DNA of 64,000 nucleotides from Epiperipatus broadwayi (Eukaryota; Onychophora; Udeonychophora; Euonychophora; Peripatidae). The position numbers were made by a program, and so were the translations under genes. Of the stretch, positions 24,752-36,656 are shown in pieces. The notes under the pieces are model-generated. The model was not told the origin of the DNA. It saw only the letters and a program-made list of their open reading frames with translations, and made no database searches. The first letter of the stretch is position 1. Every line of letters begins with the position of its first letter. The stretch is taken from assembly GCA_028023455.1 (NCBI GenBank), contig JAQFVV010006221.1, positions 10,776,825 through 10,840,824 on the forward strand, read 5' to 3'.

Positions 24752-24863
24752 TCTTTTTTTTTCCATATGTCATACCATCAGCCAGGAAGCGAACCCACAA
24801 CAACCGTCTGCAACCAACTGCTTGCTTGCAAGATGGCTGCGCTGACCTCTCGGCTAACAACGC
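24752..24863 (-). mobile_element. tRNA-derived SINE, type 2
   Basis: Best-preserved type 2 copy. Minus strand: gcgttgttagccgagaggtc (A box), cagc, cttgcaagcaagcag arm, ttggttgcagacggttg long variable region, B box gggttcgcttcctgg, ctgatgg, tgacatatgg, A-run. Possible short target duplication acttcttt/atttcttt. Confidence 0.78.
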
Positions 24864-26830
24864 TTGATTTCTTTGGAGTTCAAAAAGAGTAGAAAACTTT
24901 TTTGAAAAATAAGATTTTAAGCAAATTTAGAATCATTCTTTCTGATAGATATCAATATATTTTTCCATTGATCAATAAATTCTTTAAAACAAACAAAACA
25001 ATAGGCTACTCATAAGTCTTACTAGTTTTGTATTAACTAATCCATTATTTTTGTTTTGAGATATATGAATATTGAGCTATATAAAGTAAATGATTTAATT
25101 GTTGACGTTTCATCTATTCAACGTGCCCACACTATATAATCATTTGCCACTTTTCTAATATTTTTCAATATACTATTGAGCTTATTACATTTTCATAACA
25201 CGTTTATACATGTAGATATGCGTTAAGAAAGTAATTTGCATAGTTATTCAAAAATCATTTAGAAAATTAATTTTCAAAATAATTTTTGCAAATATAATCA
25301 TTTATTTCAAACTGTAATTACGATAATCAACAGTTAAATAAGAATTTATGCTACAATTGTTCACTAAATTTGCTTTGAGTGTGAAATGAGTATAATCTAA
25401 ATCACGATTGAACTTGCATTGTTGATTATAAGCGAGCGTTAAATTTTTTTTCTGAATAATAAATAATAACAGTAAAATATAATTTAATGAACAGGTAGTT
25501 CAAATCAAAAATAATTTATATTTATTAAGAAAAAAACAATAAAACTTTATTTTAAAAAGATATTTTAAGTTGAATGCATATGTTAGTTGAAGAGTCAAAA
25601 TTTATGCATACAATTTCTCAACTTTCATACTTCTCTGAATGTCCGTGAAACTTTCTGAAAATTTTATTGATTTAATGGACAATTTAATCAATTATAGAAA
25701 GATGGTCAGTACTTTTCATTTTTATTTTCATTTTCAAACTGCTTCTAATAATAGCAAAGACGAGATTAGTTGATAGATCAAGTTTAGAATGCCATAGAAT
25801 TCGAGTTCTTTTATGAATATCACAAACTGCAGAATACTATTATAAAGCTATCATTTTGGAACCTGGCAGTTTCTTCAGCTAAAAATGAGTAAAATAGTTT
25901 TCTGCACAAATTGAAACAGAGTTTGAGATATTTTAAAGATTAATGCAGTCACATGGTTATCAATTCAGTGATTCTTTTTAAACACATGAATATACATACA
26001 CGCACACACACTTTATATTTAATTGATTCTTATATATGTATAAATTAATCATCTTTCAATATCTAACTGAAGAGTAAAATCCCCTCCAATATCTATCTTT
26101 TTAAAAAAATTATTATTAGACAGTCCTACTAAATACTATACGAGTTTTTAGCTGTTGTGAATTCTCCTACAGCTAACAATTCAATTAAATGAATAGCTAG
26201 GTTGAGTATGAAACTAGCTATTAAATGAATAATCCCACATTTGAAAAAATTCTAATTTTATCCAATAAGATTTGGATTGTAGAGGATAATTTATAGAGAC
26301 GTAGATATTAAATGAAAATGATCAAGGTAAACTATTTGTTGCCACTTGATTTTGAATTATAATAATAATAACTGATACATTTTTCAAAAATTATTTTATA
26401 AAAATAATCATCTTAGAAGCCATTGTTAATAACTGATAGGTATAGAATTAGTAAAAAAGTTATTTAAATCCTAGACTTTTTTTCCATTTATAATTTTCAA
26501 AAAGAACATTAAAATTGATCATTTTTGTCACACTAATAAAAAAAAAATCTAATTATAAAATGTATTTTCTAAATGATTTCTGCTATTAGAAAGTTATTTA
26601 TTTTTAAATAATGATAAGAATGAATGAATAAAAATTTAATAGACGTCTTACGTAAATAAATAAAAACATCTAAAAAAAAAACAACTAATATTTATTTGTT
26701 TTGTTGATTAGAACAAACAAGAAAATGATTTGAATATAGTAAAGGTGAAACTCTATTTTAATTTTAAAAATTAGTTTGAAAACTTTTAGCATTATTTTGT
26801 AAATTTAATTAATTATGATAAATACAGTTA
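24864..26830. other. AT-rich stretch, no gene seen
   Basis: No recognised feature apart from a ca-dinucleotide stretch at about 25994-26010. Confidence 0.5.
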
Positions 26831-27546
26831 CGTAATATTATATGACAGGACTCGTCATCCTTTGTATTTTAAAGCCCCACATAAAATTAATTTTTACATT
26901 TGTCAAACTGATGAATAACGTTTGAAATTTATTTTGTACTTGTCAAATTAATAAAAATAAAGTTATTTCTTTAACACAATGGTATAAATAGATTTAAAAA
27001 ATCTGAAGTACTAATCATATTCCAAATTTATATAAATTGGTTGCTAATATAGCAAATGAAAAATTTAACTTATTAATTAATTTTTAATATTAATAAAAAG
27101 AATTTAACGTTTTACTAAATATTTATTTTATTAATTAACAATAACAATAGATATATTTCAGAAATGCTTTGTAAATTGCACACACGTAATATTATATGGC
27201 AGGAAACGTCATCATTTGCATTTTAAAGCCCCACTTGAAATTAATTTTTACATTTGTCAAACTGATGAATAACATTTGAAATTCATTTTGTACTTGTCAA
27301 ATTAATAAAAATAAAGTTATTTCTTTAACACAAAACTAATGGTATAAATAGATTTAAAAAACATGAAGTACTGAAACACATTCCAAATTTATGTAAATTG
27401 GGGTTGCTAATATAGCAAATGAAAAATTTAACTTATTAATTTATTTTTAATATCAGCAAAAAGAATTTAACGTTTTACTAGATTTTTATTTTATTAATTA
27501 ACAATAACAATAGATATATTTCAGAAATGTTTTATAAATTACACAC
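26831..27546 (+). repeat. Tandem duplication, about 354-bp unit
   Basis: Two copies begin cgtaatattatatg at 26831 and 27185 and continue through attttaaagccccac, ttgtacttgtcaaattaata and caatagatatatttcagaaa. Divergence is visible as scattered substitutions and short indels, so older than the 217-bp duplication. Unit function unknown; it encodes nothing. Confidence 0.85.
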
Positions 27547-27689
27547 AGGCGCTTCTGAATAATTTCCAATTTGTGATCTTATATGATATTCAGGAAGTAA
27601 TGTGATGTATGCGCACCTAGTGGCAGATAGAGCATTTAACAATTATATTTAATTATTCTAAAGAAAGTTTTATTATTATTAGTCAATAA

Positions 27690-27895
27690 AAAATAAAAAT
27701 TAGAGTCATATATCACATGACCCCACTACTTTTTTAAGCTTGTGTTTTATTATTATTATTTATTTATTCACGAAAGTCTATTCTGAATCTTAAATTCTAA
27801 AATCATTCCATTCTTGTTTTAAAATACACATGGAAAAAATTTTCAAGTTTCCTTGATTAGGATTTGAATTCAGATCATGAACATGGACAGATAAA
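27690..27895. repeat. Solo end of the 35.8 kb foldback family plus tRNA-like segment
   Basis: At 27704-27745, catatatcacatgaccccac followed by cttttttaagcttgtg matches the outer end of the compound element at 35.8-36.7 kb. Downstream on the minus strand, gaattcaaatcctaatc (about 27855-27871) resembles a polymerase III B box, so this may be the tail and head of one worn SINE-like copy. Confidence 0.4.
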
Positions 27896-27904
27896 TAGAT
27901 GCAT

Positions 27905-28880
27905 TATCTTGTAATGTTTATAATAATAATGATGATGATGATATTAATAATTATAAATAGCCATTCAAAATTGAGTAGGGTCATTCCAATCTCCCTCCCC
28001 TGAAAAAGAAAAGAAGAGAGAGAGAAAAAAATTATGAGTTTTGTATTGACCTTACAAATTAATCTGTGAACTATAAATATGTTAACAAATAGAACATAGT
28101 GGTCCAATTCTCTATTCACTTGCTAATTTATGATGTTCTCTTTTAGTTTCCTCAGAAAACTTTTCTTTCTGATATGCTTTAAGACCATGTCTAACAGTAG
28201 CTCTCTAATATATTCTATTCTCCGCCATATCTTTTTAATGAAAACAATTAACATTGCACTTCTTTAGAATGTTCTTGAGATAATCCTTATACCATAGAAA
28301 GTTCATCATAAATCATTCTTTTAAAGTCTTCCATTGTTTAGTCATTTTACATTTCCAGTCCAACAAAGATGTTATTTTTACAATAGTGGACTCTTCAATA
28401 TGACATCTTGGAAGCTGAAGAACATATTGATTATGTGATCTTGCCTTAGTATTTTTAAAATTTTATGGAGCATCCTTAAAATAAACATTTCTATTGCCTT
28501 TATTTTGCTCTGATAGAGTGTCCAAGTTTCACATCCATGCAATAAATGAGTTAGAATAACAGCTTTACATACAGATAATTTAATTGCAGTAATTATTTCC
28601 TATTAACTTGTTAAAACAGCAGTTCCACATTCAACTCTATGTTGGAACTCAACATCTAAATCCATTTTGTTACTTATAAAACTATCAAGGCATTTAAACT
28701 GTTTAAATTCTCAAGTTAATAACCATCTAAGCTGAAGGTTGGTGAAGATTTTTCTTCCACCACTGGCTAAAAAAGTACTCAAGTTTCTTGAATAATAATT
28801 AATAAATTAAGATCTTTATAAATTGCATTTAAAACATTAATAAGATTCTGTAAATCAATTTTTGAAGTGTAAAAATACTG
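27905..28880 (-). pseudogene. LINE 3' fragment (RT C-terminus)
   Basis: Minus-strand remnant of a non-LTR retrotransposon. Reading from 28880 down, a broken frame gives the connecting region after the RT, then the clear block KAVILTHLLHGCETWTLYQ (about 28595-28515), followed by KAIEMFILRMLHKIL. The GCETWT motif marks the thumb/C-terminal part of APE-type LINE RTs. Further down, the RELDHYVLFVNIFIVHRL segment aligns with the zinc-finger-like tail of the LINE at 49.2 kb, with its cysteines lost. The 3' end is a taa/tga triplet run at 27915-27945, as is usual for such LINEs. Multiple stops and frameshifts; not functional. The same family recurs at 49.0-50.3 kb. Confidence 0.75.
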
Positions 28881-29010
28881 TGCTTCCCTGAAAATAAGAC
28901 CTAATCAGAAAATAAACCCTAGCATTATTTTTCAGGACATTTATAAGCCCTATTCCAGATATAAACCCTAGTTAAGATCAATACCCTGTTGAATATATGA
29001 TGGACATAAT
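28878..29010 (+). mobile_element. Possible DNA-transposon end (aaaataagaccta repeat)
   Basis: tactgtgcttccctgaaaat followed by aagaccta, then repeated aaataaaccctag and ataagccctatt. This matches my memory of a repeat motif seen in many animal genomes; I cannot name the family with certainty. Only the left end is visible; no inverted right end was found. Confidence 0.4.
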
Positions 29011-29309
29011 GAATTATAAAAGTAATGGATGTATAAATAAATAATATTATTACATTTCTGCTTTAAAATAAATGGTAATATAAATTATATGATTGTTTTG
29101 TATTTTCTCATCGATCGTTTTTGATAAATACAATCCTACATGTATAGAGAAACAATTTATTTATCACAAGTCAGTATAAGAGATAATTTATAATTTCATT
29201 TATATATTTTTAAATACTTAGTTATATTTAATACTTAGATTTAAAATGCTTAATTTAGTTTTAGAGATTCATCATAGTAGCTTTTTAATATTTAAAATTA
29301 AAAAAAATC

Positions 29310-29640
29310 TCAGAGTATAAACATCTTGATATTGGAAGAAAACTTATTTTTGCAATAAGAAAAGATGGAACTATTATTAAAAAAACAAACGACTTTATGA
29401 ATGTGGGGAAAAGTTCTGTAAAGAATTATACAGGAATAAAAAACAAAATATCCAAATAATCTCTGAAAAGAATTATATAGGAATAAAAAACATAATGAAA
29501 TACTCCCTACAATTCTACATCTTCTAAATTGACCAGCATTCTAAATGAAGAAGTAAATCTCTCAATTGAATCTATGAATAAGGGAAAAACTCCAGGTATT
29601 GGTGAAATTATAAACAATTTCTTAATCTTTTTGATGCCAA
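29310..29640 (+). pseudogene. RTE LINE fragment (RT N-terminal linker)
   Basis: Aligns with 59720-59990 of the near-complete RTE copy: tattggaagaaaacttattt, gcaataagaaaagatggaac, then aatgaagaagtaaatc and gggaaaaactccaggtattg, equivalent to the KGKAPGNDG motif of the intact copy. It contains a local duplication of aagaattatataggaataaa (29420 and 29469) and many stops. Degenerate. Confidence 0.7.
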
Positions 29641-30470
29641 CATCAACTTTTAAAACCTTTGTCTAATTTTTGTATTGGTCCATTACTTAAATCTGAGAAC
29701 TATATTATTCATCAGTTTCATTACCAGTCGGTTTCTATTAATAAAATATTAATCTAAAATACACAGAATTGTTTCAATTCAACTTCAAAAATTGAATAAT
29801 TTTAGATCCAAATTGATTAAATGTAATGAAAAATTAAAAATAATGTTAATAACTGAAAAAAATATATAAGAAAAACATTTAAAAAATAGCTAGCAGTAAA
29901 ACAAAAGAATTATATTTCAACCAATCTGTGTGTCATTATTCAGTTCTATAATGGTCAACATTATTCACTTTTCTTGAAGAGTGGTCACTTTGTCACACTT
30001 ATTTTTCTTGTAAAATTAAAAAAATTTTGAATCAAACTTTATATTTCGATAAAGTAATGTAAAATATTAATTATAAGTGTAAAAAATTACGATAAATATA
30101 TTTATGTTCAAAATCAATTACGAATGTATAAAACATTTTGTTTGTATTTCTGACTTTGTCATTTAAAAATGTCTAGAGCACAATTTCTAGAGTTTGCAGC
30201 CATCCAATAAGAGAAAAGAGGCTGGCCTACACACCAATACACAGCAATGAAAATTTGATTTTTTTTTCCAAAATACATTTCCATATGCGGACTTTTTTAG
30301 AACTAAAATTTTACATTTTAAATTTCCTATAAAATAAGCCTAAAATGAAGAAAATGCGACCAAAATTGACCAAGAAATGGCACAAGCAATATCCATGAAC
30401 CATAAATAACACAAATGAAAATTAAAATGGGACAAAATCTAACCGTATTTAACAGCAAAGTATTTAAAGC
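29641..30470. other. AT-rich stretch, no gene seen
   Basis: Nothing recognised; a less AT-rich bit at 30195-30240. Confidence 0.45.
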
Positions 30471-30474
30471 AGCA

Positions 30475-31840
30475 TGAAAGAATATGATGGAATTATAAAC
30501 AATATTCTAAAAGAAGCAGGTGAAAAAATAGACAAATTATTTGCAAAATTATATATCAAATGTGTAGATGATAAAGATGCATCAGATGACAGGAAGAATG
30601 CAGTAGTCATATTATTTTAAAAAGTTGATAAAGAAAATCTTAGAAATTGCAGACCTATTAGTCTTTTATCAATTCTATATAAAAAAATTTAACAAGATAA
30701 TTACAACTCATCTATAGCAAACTTTGAATTTTAATCAACAAAAAGAACAAGCTGGATTTAAAAATAATTTTGGCATACTGGATGGCATCCAAGTATTGAG
30801 AAAAGTTATACAATCCAGTGAATATGAGTTGCCATTATATTTTAGATTAGTAGATTACACAAGGTGTTTGATTCTATAAATATTTCTATGATGGTTAAAG
30901 CATTGGACATCAGAATATAAATTCAGGATATTGCCATATTCTGGGAATTATTTATAAAAGATAAAAACAACAATTAGATTAGATTAGATAGTGATACTAA
31001 GAAGATTAACATTGTGATAAAAGTGTAAGACAAAATGATTTCATATCTTCAAAACTCTTTATTGCAGTTTTATAACAAGCATTTTGGAGATTAAACCACT
31101 AAACATCACATGAGTGGCACTACTGTATGGAGAGTTTTGCCTGTTTTAATAACATTTTGGAGATCAAAATGGGAAGGTAAGAAAGTAAAAGTAAATGGAG
31201 ATTATTTAATTTTTCTAGATTTTGAAGATGATGTGGTTGTTTATATAAATAATGCTTCAAAATTTTGTAAAAATTGAAAGTAAAAAAAGTAGGATTAAAG
31301 GTAAATGTTAAAAAAGAGTAAAATAATGTTCAATGGATTTTCTTAAAAGAAGAAATTAAATTTTAATGAATTAAAAAAAGTGAAGGTCACGTTATTAATA
31401 CAAATGGAAACTTAATGAATGAAATTAATCAAAGGAATTAAAATTTGGTGGAGTTATTTTGATAGAAATAGTTTACTATTTAAAAAAAAAAATGTGATTA
31501 CATATTTAAAAAGAAAGGTTTTTAATAAAATTAGACTTGGCTACTTAACAGAAGAGCAAAATAGAGACTTTACAACATTTGATAAAGTAGGGACAGAAGT
31601 TTGTAAGGATTAACCAAAAGGGATCAAAAATGAAATATTGGCTGAGAGAACAAACAGGTATTAACATCATTGAAAGAATTAAAAGACTGAAATGAAACTG
31701 AGATAAACATATTGCTAGAAGATATCATAACATATGAACACTTGAGGTTTTGGACCAGATCTCAAGGGATTGTAAAAGACCTAGAAAGAGACCTCATGCG
31801 AGATACATGGATGATTTAACAAAAGTAAATTTCCAAAAGA
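30475..31840 (+). pseudogene. RTE LINE RT fragment, interrupted
   Basis: Follows the RT of the 58.4-61.4 kb RTE copy from NDGIINNILKEAGEKID through the NCRPISLLSILYK block, the membrane-proximal DYTRCL equivalent of DYEKAF (about 30850-30875), GVRQGDSISPK equivalent (about 31025-31050), and KVNGDYLIFLDFEDDVVV (31190-31240), where the usual FADD is FEDD. The C-terminal IKRLK and RPRKRPHAR blocks end near 31810. At least one frameshift per few hundred bases and several stops. The HH-FB copy at 31092-31152 is inserted into it with a 12-bp duplication of RTE sequence, so the RTE copy is the older of the two. Confidence 0.82.
31092..31152 (+). mobile_element. HH-FB element copy 4 (minimal, 61 bp)
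   Basis: Only the first 22 bp of X and the last 39 bp of T remain: taaaccactaaacatcacat joined to gtggcactactgtatggaga...ttttgcctgttttaataa. Exact 12-bp target duplication cattttggagat at 31080-31091 and 31153-31164, which is RTE sequence. It shows that both ends alone are sufficient as the recognisable element, or that a larger copy lost its interior after insertion. Confidence 0.85.
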
Positions 31841-32580
31841 CAATTATCATAGTTTTAATATATATTTCTTGCTTTTTAAAGACCCAGATATTTTTTTAAT
31901 GTTTTCTGTTATCTTCTATAATACTTATTATTCCTCTATAAATTATTAAAAGCAAATCTAATTCAATTTTTAATATTCTCAATAAATATTGTTCTCTACT
32001 CACTTTAAAATACTTTGACTTACCTTATTACATCTCATTTCTCCAAGAATTTAAAGAATCAAAAAACCATAACTGTATTCTTTTTTTTAGTTATCTAATT
32101 GCAGATTTTATGTAATTTTTTTTACCCAATATTTTTTTATATTTTTTCTTACTACTTCTGCAATTGCTTTATTGGTTTTCTGCAAATTTAAAATTAACTA
32201 TTACAAGGAATTTTACATTTTTCTGAGAAAGAAATGTGTTTGATAACAGTAATGTGCCATAAAATCATAAAAGTTCAAAACGGCAGTGAAGCCAAAAGAC
32301 ATAAGAGGAATTATATATATTATAAGCAGCCAAACTAAACAAAATTGAATGGTTAGATGCTAGGGAGGTCATATAATATTTGATCATCAGAAGCAACTGA
32401 CTGAGCAATACAGGAATCCTTAGCTTTCAAGATTATCATTCTATTAAAGTAGAACTAGAATCAAATTTCATCAATAATAAGTTATCATAAAATACTAAAA
32501 CAGTACCCATAGAATTCCATTTTTTTATGTAGTATGTCAAATATAATCAAGATGCAGATTTTTTTTTCTCTATTTAAATT
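31841..32580. other. AT-rich stretch, no gene seen
   Basis: No feature recognised. Confidence 0.5.
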
Positions 32581-32583
32581 TTA

Positions 32584-32722
32584 AAAAGCTAAACTCTTCA
32601 TACAGTAGTGCCACTCAGTGCAAGCCAGAGGAATCAATGGATGACACTATTGTATAGAGAGTTTTGCCTGTTTTAACAGCTTGAGCAAGCATAAGAAAGA
32701 TCATGTGATGTTTAATGGTTTA
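32584..32722 (-). mobile_element. HH-FB element copy 5
   Basis: In the minus orientation it reads X, inverted T, T, with no body and no hammerhead. On the plus strand: aaactcttcatacagtagtg at the left, then gacactattgtatagagagt, then gatcatgtgatgtttaatgg at the right. The target duplication is obscured by flanking A-runs (tttaaaaa on both sides). Confidence 0.7.
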
Positions 32723-33133
32723 AAAAAAACGCTAATGGCATTATTGCTCAGGAGGTATAAGAACTTCCAGTGCAGAATGTACCAAAATCAACCCTGGGGA
32801 ACCTACCAAACCCAAATCAGACATTCTACCAGTGCCCCAAACTGCAAAATAAGCAAAATATTTACTGACTAGCTAATACAATAATATGTTCTTTACTTAT
32901 CTGATGTTATCTTGTAAGTGGTATTGTAACACTTTATTTAAAAAACATATTGAATTATTAGTGACAGTTGATTTTATCAAAAATATTAATCATCACATGT
33001 ACACCATTTTTATGCTTACACAAGTTGTTTTTCACAGAGGCAAAGCTCTCCATACAGTAGCACCACTCAGTGCAAACTGGAGTAATCAATGGATGCAGGA
33101 AAGTTTGTGAATAAAATCCCTATCTAATACCTA

Positions 33134-33193
33134 ATCCAATATTCCCAGAGTAGTTTCTAGCTTGTTGCATTCATCAGTGAGAAGCCTTGGATC
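33134..33193 (-). ncRNA. Hammerhead-like motif (copy 6, first inverted unit)
   Basis: Minus strand: atccaaggcttctca, CTGATGA, a weak stem II (atgcaacaagcta), GAAA, then ctactctggg. Core residues are intact. Stem III actact is no longer self-complementary (actagt in the consensus), so activity is unlikely. Confidence 0.5.
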
Positions 33194-33281
33194 TGAGAGC
33201 ATTGCACCTAGATGCAAGCCAGAGTAATCAATGAATGTAGGAAGGGTTTTTGCATAAAATCCCTATCTAGTGACTGCTCAT

Positions 33282-33341
33282 TCAATATTCCTAGACTTGT
33301 TTCTAGCTTGTGTCTTTCATCAGTGAGGAGGCTTGGATCTG
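33282..33341 (-). ncRNA. Hammerhead-like motif (copy 6, second inverted unit)
   Basis: Minus strand: atccaagcctcctca, CTGATGA, aagacacaagcta, GAAA, caagtc. Core residues intact; stem II poorly paired; stem III acaagt partly paired. Stem I outer block retains partial complementarity to ttgaat. Confidence 0.5.
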
Positions 33342-33352
33342 AGAGCCCTGCA

Positions 33353-33416
33353 TCTAGATCCAAGGCTCCTCACTGATGAAAGCCACAAACAAGAAACTAG
33401 TCTGGGGATATTTGAT
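33353..33416 (+). ncRNA. Hammerhead-like motif (copy 6, forward unit)
   Basis: CTGATGA at 33373-33379 and GAAA at 33393-33396 are intact, with actagt stem III and a GTC cleavage triplet. Stem I inner block cctca:tgggg is kept. Stem II has decayed (aagccacaaacaa). Confidence 0.55.
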
Positions 33417-33531
33417 AAGTAGGCATTAGATAGGGATTTTAAACATAAACCTTTCTGTATCCATTGACTACTCTAGCTTTCACTGAGGGGCACTACTGTC
33501 TGGAGAGTTTTGCCTCTGTAAAATATTAATC

Positions 33532-35630
33532 TTCTCAAATCTTATCTCTGAGAATAGTGTTTAGTATCACAACTTTCGTGTACAGTTATTAATAATTCAA
33601 CAGCAAATATTAGATCTATTTATGAAGATTAAAAGATATTCTTTCTGTCTTTCAATATTTAGTTTAATCATCAGTTTTAAAACTTCTGGAAACAAAGTTA
33701 AAACTGATTATATATTTGAAGTAGCATAAAATATATTACTATATGAAATATAATTGTTTGATAAATTATTCATGAGGTCATAAAATATATGAATATTCAA
33801 ATTCAGAAACCATTATCTCTTAACTCAGCTACTTTATCATCACAGTAAAATTGCATTGAATTCACAAATACATAAAATTTTGAACACAGTATTAAAATAG
33901 TTGAAATATATTTACATCAATATAATACAGCAGCATTGCACACACACTCCTTAATCAGTAAGCATCTTAGGTGTTTTCCAACATTTTTACTCTATTGCTG
34001 CAGCTCTATTAATAAATCTACACCGTAAAGCTGTGCATTACATTTTGTTTTACGTAAAAGCACTAACGCATTCACTCTACATGGTTTAGCACTGTGGTAG
34101 AATGACAGAAAACTGGAGGATCCTGGATCTAAGTTCATTATGTTTCTTATAGAAATCAGTCATCACATGACATCCACCACATGACATCATTCATCACATG
34201 ACTACATAAACAACTAATATTTTGATTACTTTTATATCTGTTTGCTTTATGCTTTTATCTACTGCCATTTCTCTTAACTTTCACTATCTACTCCCATGAG
34301 CTAAACAAAATGGGATATCAAACAATAGTATATTTAATATTATAGTGTATTAATAATTCTATATATAGTGAAAATATAAAAAAATATGTATTGAAGCAAT
34401 ACTACAAATTAATTGTATTTTGATAATATAGTTAGTTACATTTGAATACAATTTTTAAAGTTATTATCACTTTTTAAAAAATGCGTGAATTTAGATTTGA
34501 ACACATTCTAATTGATGCTGTTATATCTAATAATCAAAATAACATTTAATTATGTTACCCTGATTATAGAGTTTGAACATTTACTTCAGGCTAACTGTGA
34601 AATCAATAATAGCCTAATCTCATTCTACAGCGTCTGCTTGCTTTTAAAAGTCAAGTCTTTTCAAAGAAAATTGATGATGGCTAATGTGGAACAATCTCTT
34701 TATCCATATAAAATCTCGGTTCATGTTAAAAACACTTGCCACTTTTAAATCAATGATGCACCTTTCCAGTGACCTGATGAGCCTTTCAGACACTGATTTT
34801 ATTCCCATAGCAACAATTAAAATTTTTCAAATACAAAGAAAATGTCATATAAAATTATATTAATTTTCTCTTTTTTTTTTGAAAGACTTAATAAAATAAG
34901 TTCAAAATAACTTGCATGTTACCATTCATACAAAACAAAAATATTTTCAATCAATAATTTTCATTAACCTTCCATTGGAATTCTAATAGCAGTTGAAACT
35001 TCATGGCGATTTATAAATTCTAATGTGAAAGGTAAACGGCAAATTAGAAAATTTTACATTATTGGCAAATATATTTTCGTTTGTTCACGCATTAATGACA
35101 TTGTGCTTATGTTTGAAAGTCAATGTTTTATATTACTTGCACATGTTCAGAATATTATATACTTACATACATTCATAATTACAATATGCAAGAGGGATTT
35201 TTATTGGATAAAACTTTACATTAATGCAAATGTACATCTTTAAATGCAAGTTTAATATATTAGAAAAAGTTTAGTATATTAATTTGATAACAAACATGAG
35301 TATTTTTTTCTTTCTCAGTTTATTATCTTTTCTATTAGTATAGTATATAACACACACACAATAAAATAACATTAAAACTTAAATAAGTAATAGTGATGTA
35401 AAAATAACGTTGCCTTCATAAACAGTCTGTCAGTCCAGATTATAAAGCAAACGTATATCCAGTGGTGTAGAAGATTAAGTGATGTTTAAGCACTAAACTA
35501 GCAATGCTTCAACTCATATAATCCAAACAGATTCTTTTTTTGCTTTTAATGGCTTTAATTTTTTCATTATTGTGTTCCAAAGTTGCCTGATGATATCCTG
35601 GATTCTGTGGTGATGAAATACTTTCCAATG
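33532..35630. other. AT-rich stretch; weak tRNA-like and short repeat signals
   Basis: No gene. At 34085-34140, tttagcactgtggtagaatg and ggatctaagttc could be worn A and B boxes of another SINE. At 34158-34205 catcacatga is repeated three times with small spacers. Open frames (34512-34748, 35025-35243) are AT-driven and unrecognised. Confidence 0.4.
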
Positions 35631-35632
35631 AT

Positions 35633-35735
35633 GAATTAGATGTGTTGTATATATATATATATATATTGATATTGATATGATGAATTAGATGTGTTGTATA
35701 TATATATATATATATTGATATTGATATAAGTGAAT
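35633..35735 (+). repeat. 49-bp tandem duplication with (TA)n core
   Basis: gaattagatgtgttg followed by about 20 bases of ta repeat and ttgatattgatat occurs at 35633 and again at 35682. Likely replication slippage. A minus open frame (35509-35850) across it is a product of the repeat. Confidence 0.75.
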
Positions 35736-35816
35736 TAATTTTTCCCTTGTGTAAGATTTGATTAAATAATGTTATTATCAGAGATGGTAAAAAATTCAAA
35801 CTTTTACCTGATATAG

Positions 35817-36656
35817 TAAATAAAATAAATTCATATATCACACGACTCAATTTTTTTTAAGCTTGTAAATAAAAATAATGAGCAGTGCTAATTACTCTAA
35901 CAAAGCTTTATTGATAAAGGTCACAAAAAAAAAGCATTTAAAAATCTCTATCTAGAAATTATCCCCAATCCTCAGACCACTGGTTTTATGCTTCAGCAAT
36001 CCTCAGTCCTCCAAGGCACTAGGATAATTTCAGACACTAGATCTAAAAATACCAACTCAAAGCCAGTATATATTTAAAAGTTAACTATTAAGTAGAAAAT
36101 GTGAAATTTTCAGATACCTATATGTCTTCAAATCCAGCTATGCTATCTAACTTAAATAGCTATATGGGGCTGAGAAATTTTCAGCCAAACCGTATATCAA
36201 ATAAAGCTTGTTAGAGCAATTAGCACTGCTCATTATTTTTATTTACAAGCTTAAAAAATTGGGTCATGTGATATATGGCTATATTTTACTTACTATTTGT
36301 AGTTTTGCTTTCAGGTTTTAAGTGATGTTATATTGCTAAGGCTATGAATATATATATGGTTTGGCTGAAGATTTCTCAGTCCCATATAGCTATTTAAGTT
36401 AGATAGCTGGATTTGAAGACAAAAAGGTGTCTGAAAATTTCAGATTTTCTACTTAATAGTTAACTTTTAGATAAAGGCTGGATTTTGGTTGGTATTTTTA
36501 GATCTAGTGTCTGACATTACCCTAGTGCCTCACTGAGGATTTCCAAAAGTATAAAACCAGTCGTATGAGGATTGGATATGGTTTCTAGATAGAGATTTTT
36601 AAATGTTGCAGGATTTATCAATAAAACCCATTAGAAAAATTAGCATTGCCCATTAT
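35817..36656. mobile_element. Compound foldback element with 15-bp flanking duplication
   Basis: The 15-mer ttttacctgatatag lies at 35802-35816 and 36657-36671, consistent with a target duplication. Inside, 35836-35915 (catatatcacacgactcaat, aagcttgtaaataaaaataa, gagcagtgctaatt) is inverted at 36185-36277, so the left 440 bp is a foldback unit with arms of about 80 bp. The interior of that unit (about 35915-36190) is itself inverted at about 36340-36650, so the whole is a nested palindrome: end, body, inverted end, then inverted body and end. No protein is encoded. A solo end exists at 27.7 kb. Confidence 0.7.

Larger units (their letters stand above)
32992..33519 (+). mobile_element. HH-FB element copy 6 (multimeric, three hammerhead-like cores)
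   Basis: Exact 12-bp target duplication aaaatattaatc at 32980-32991 and 33520-33531. Layout: partial X, an inverted T-plus-hammerhead unit, a second inverted unit 141-147 bp later, then the hammerhead and T in forward orientation. The forward and second inverted copies form a palindrome centred near 33345-33355. So one insertion carries three copies of the hammerhead segment, two on the minus strand and one on the plus strand. Confidence 0.82.

Noticed and set aside
34758-34800. ctgatgagcctttcagacac as a hammerhead
   Set aside because: No GAAA box follows and no stem I partner exists.
35509-35850. 113-residue minus open frame
   Set aside because: Runs through (TA)n repeats (YIYIYIY) and the 49-bp duplication; low complexity.
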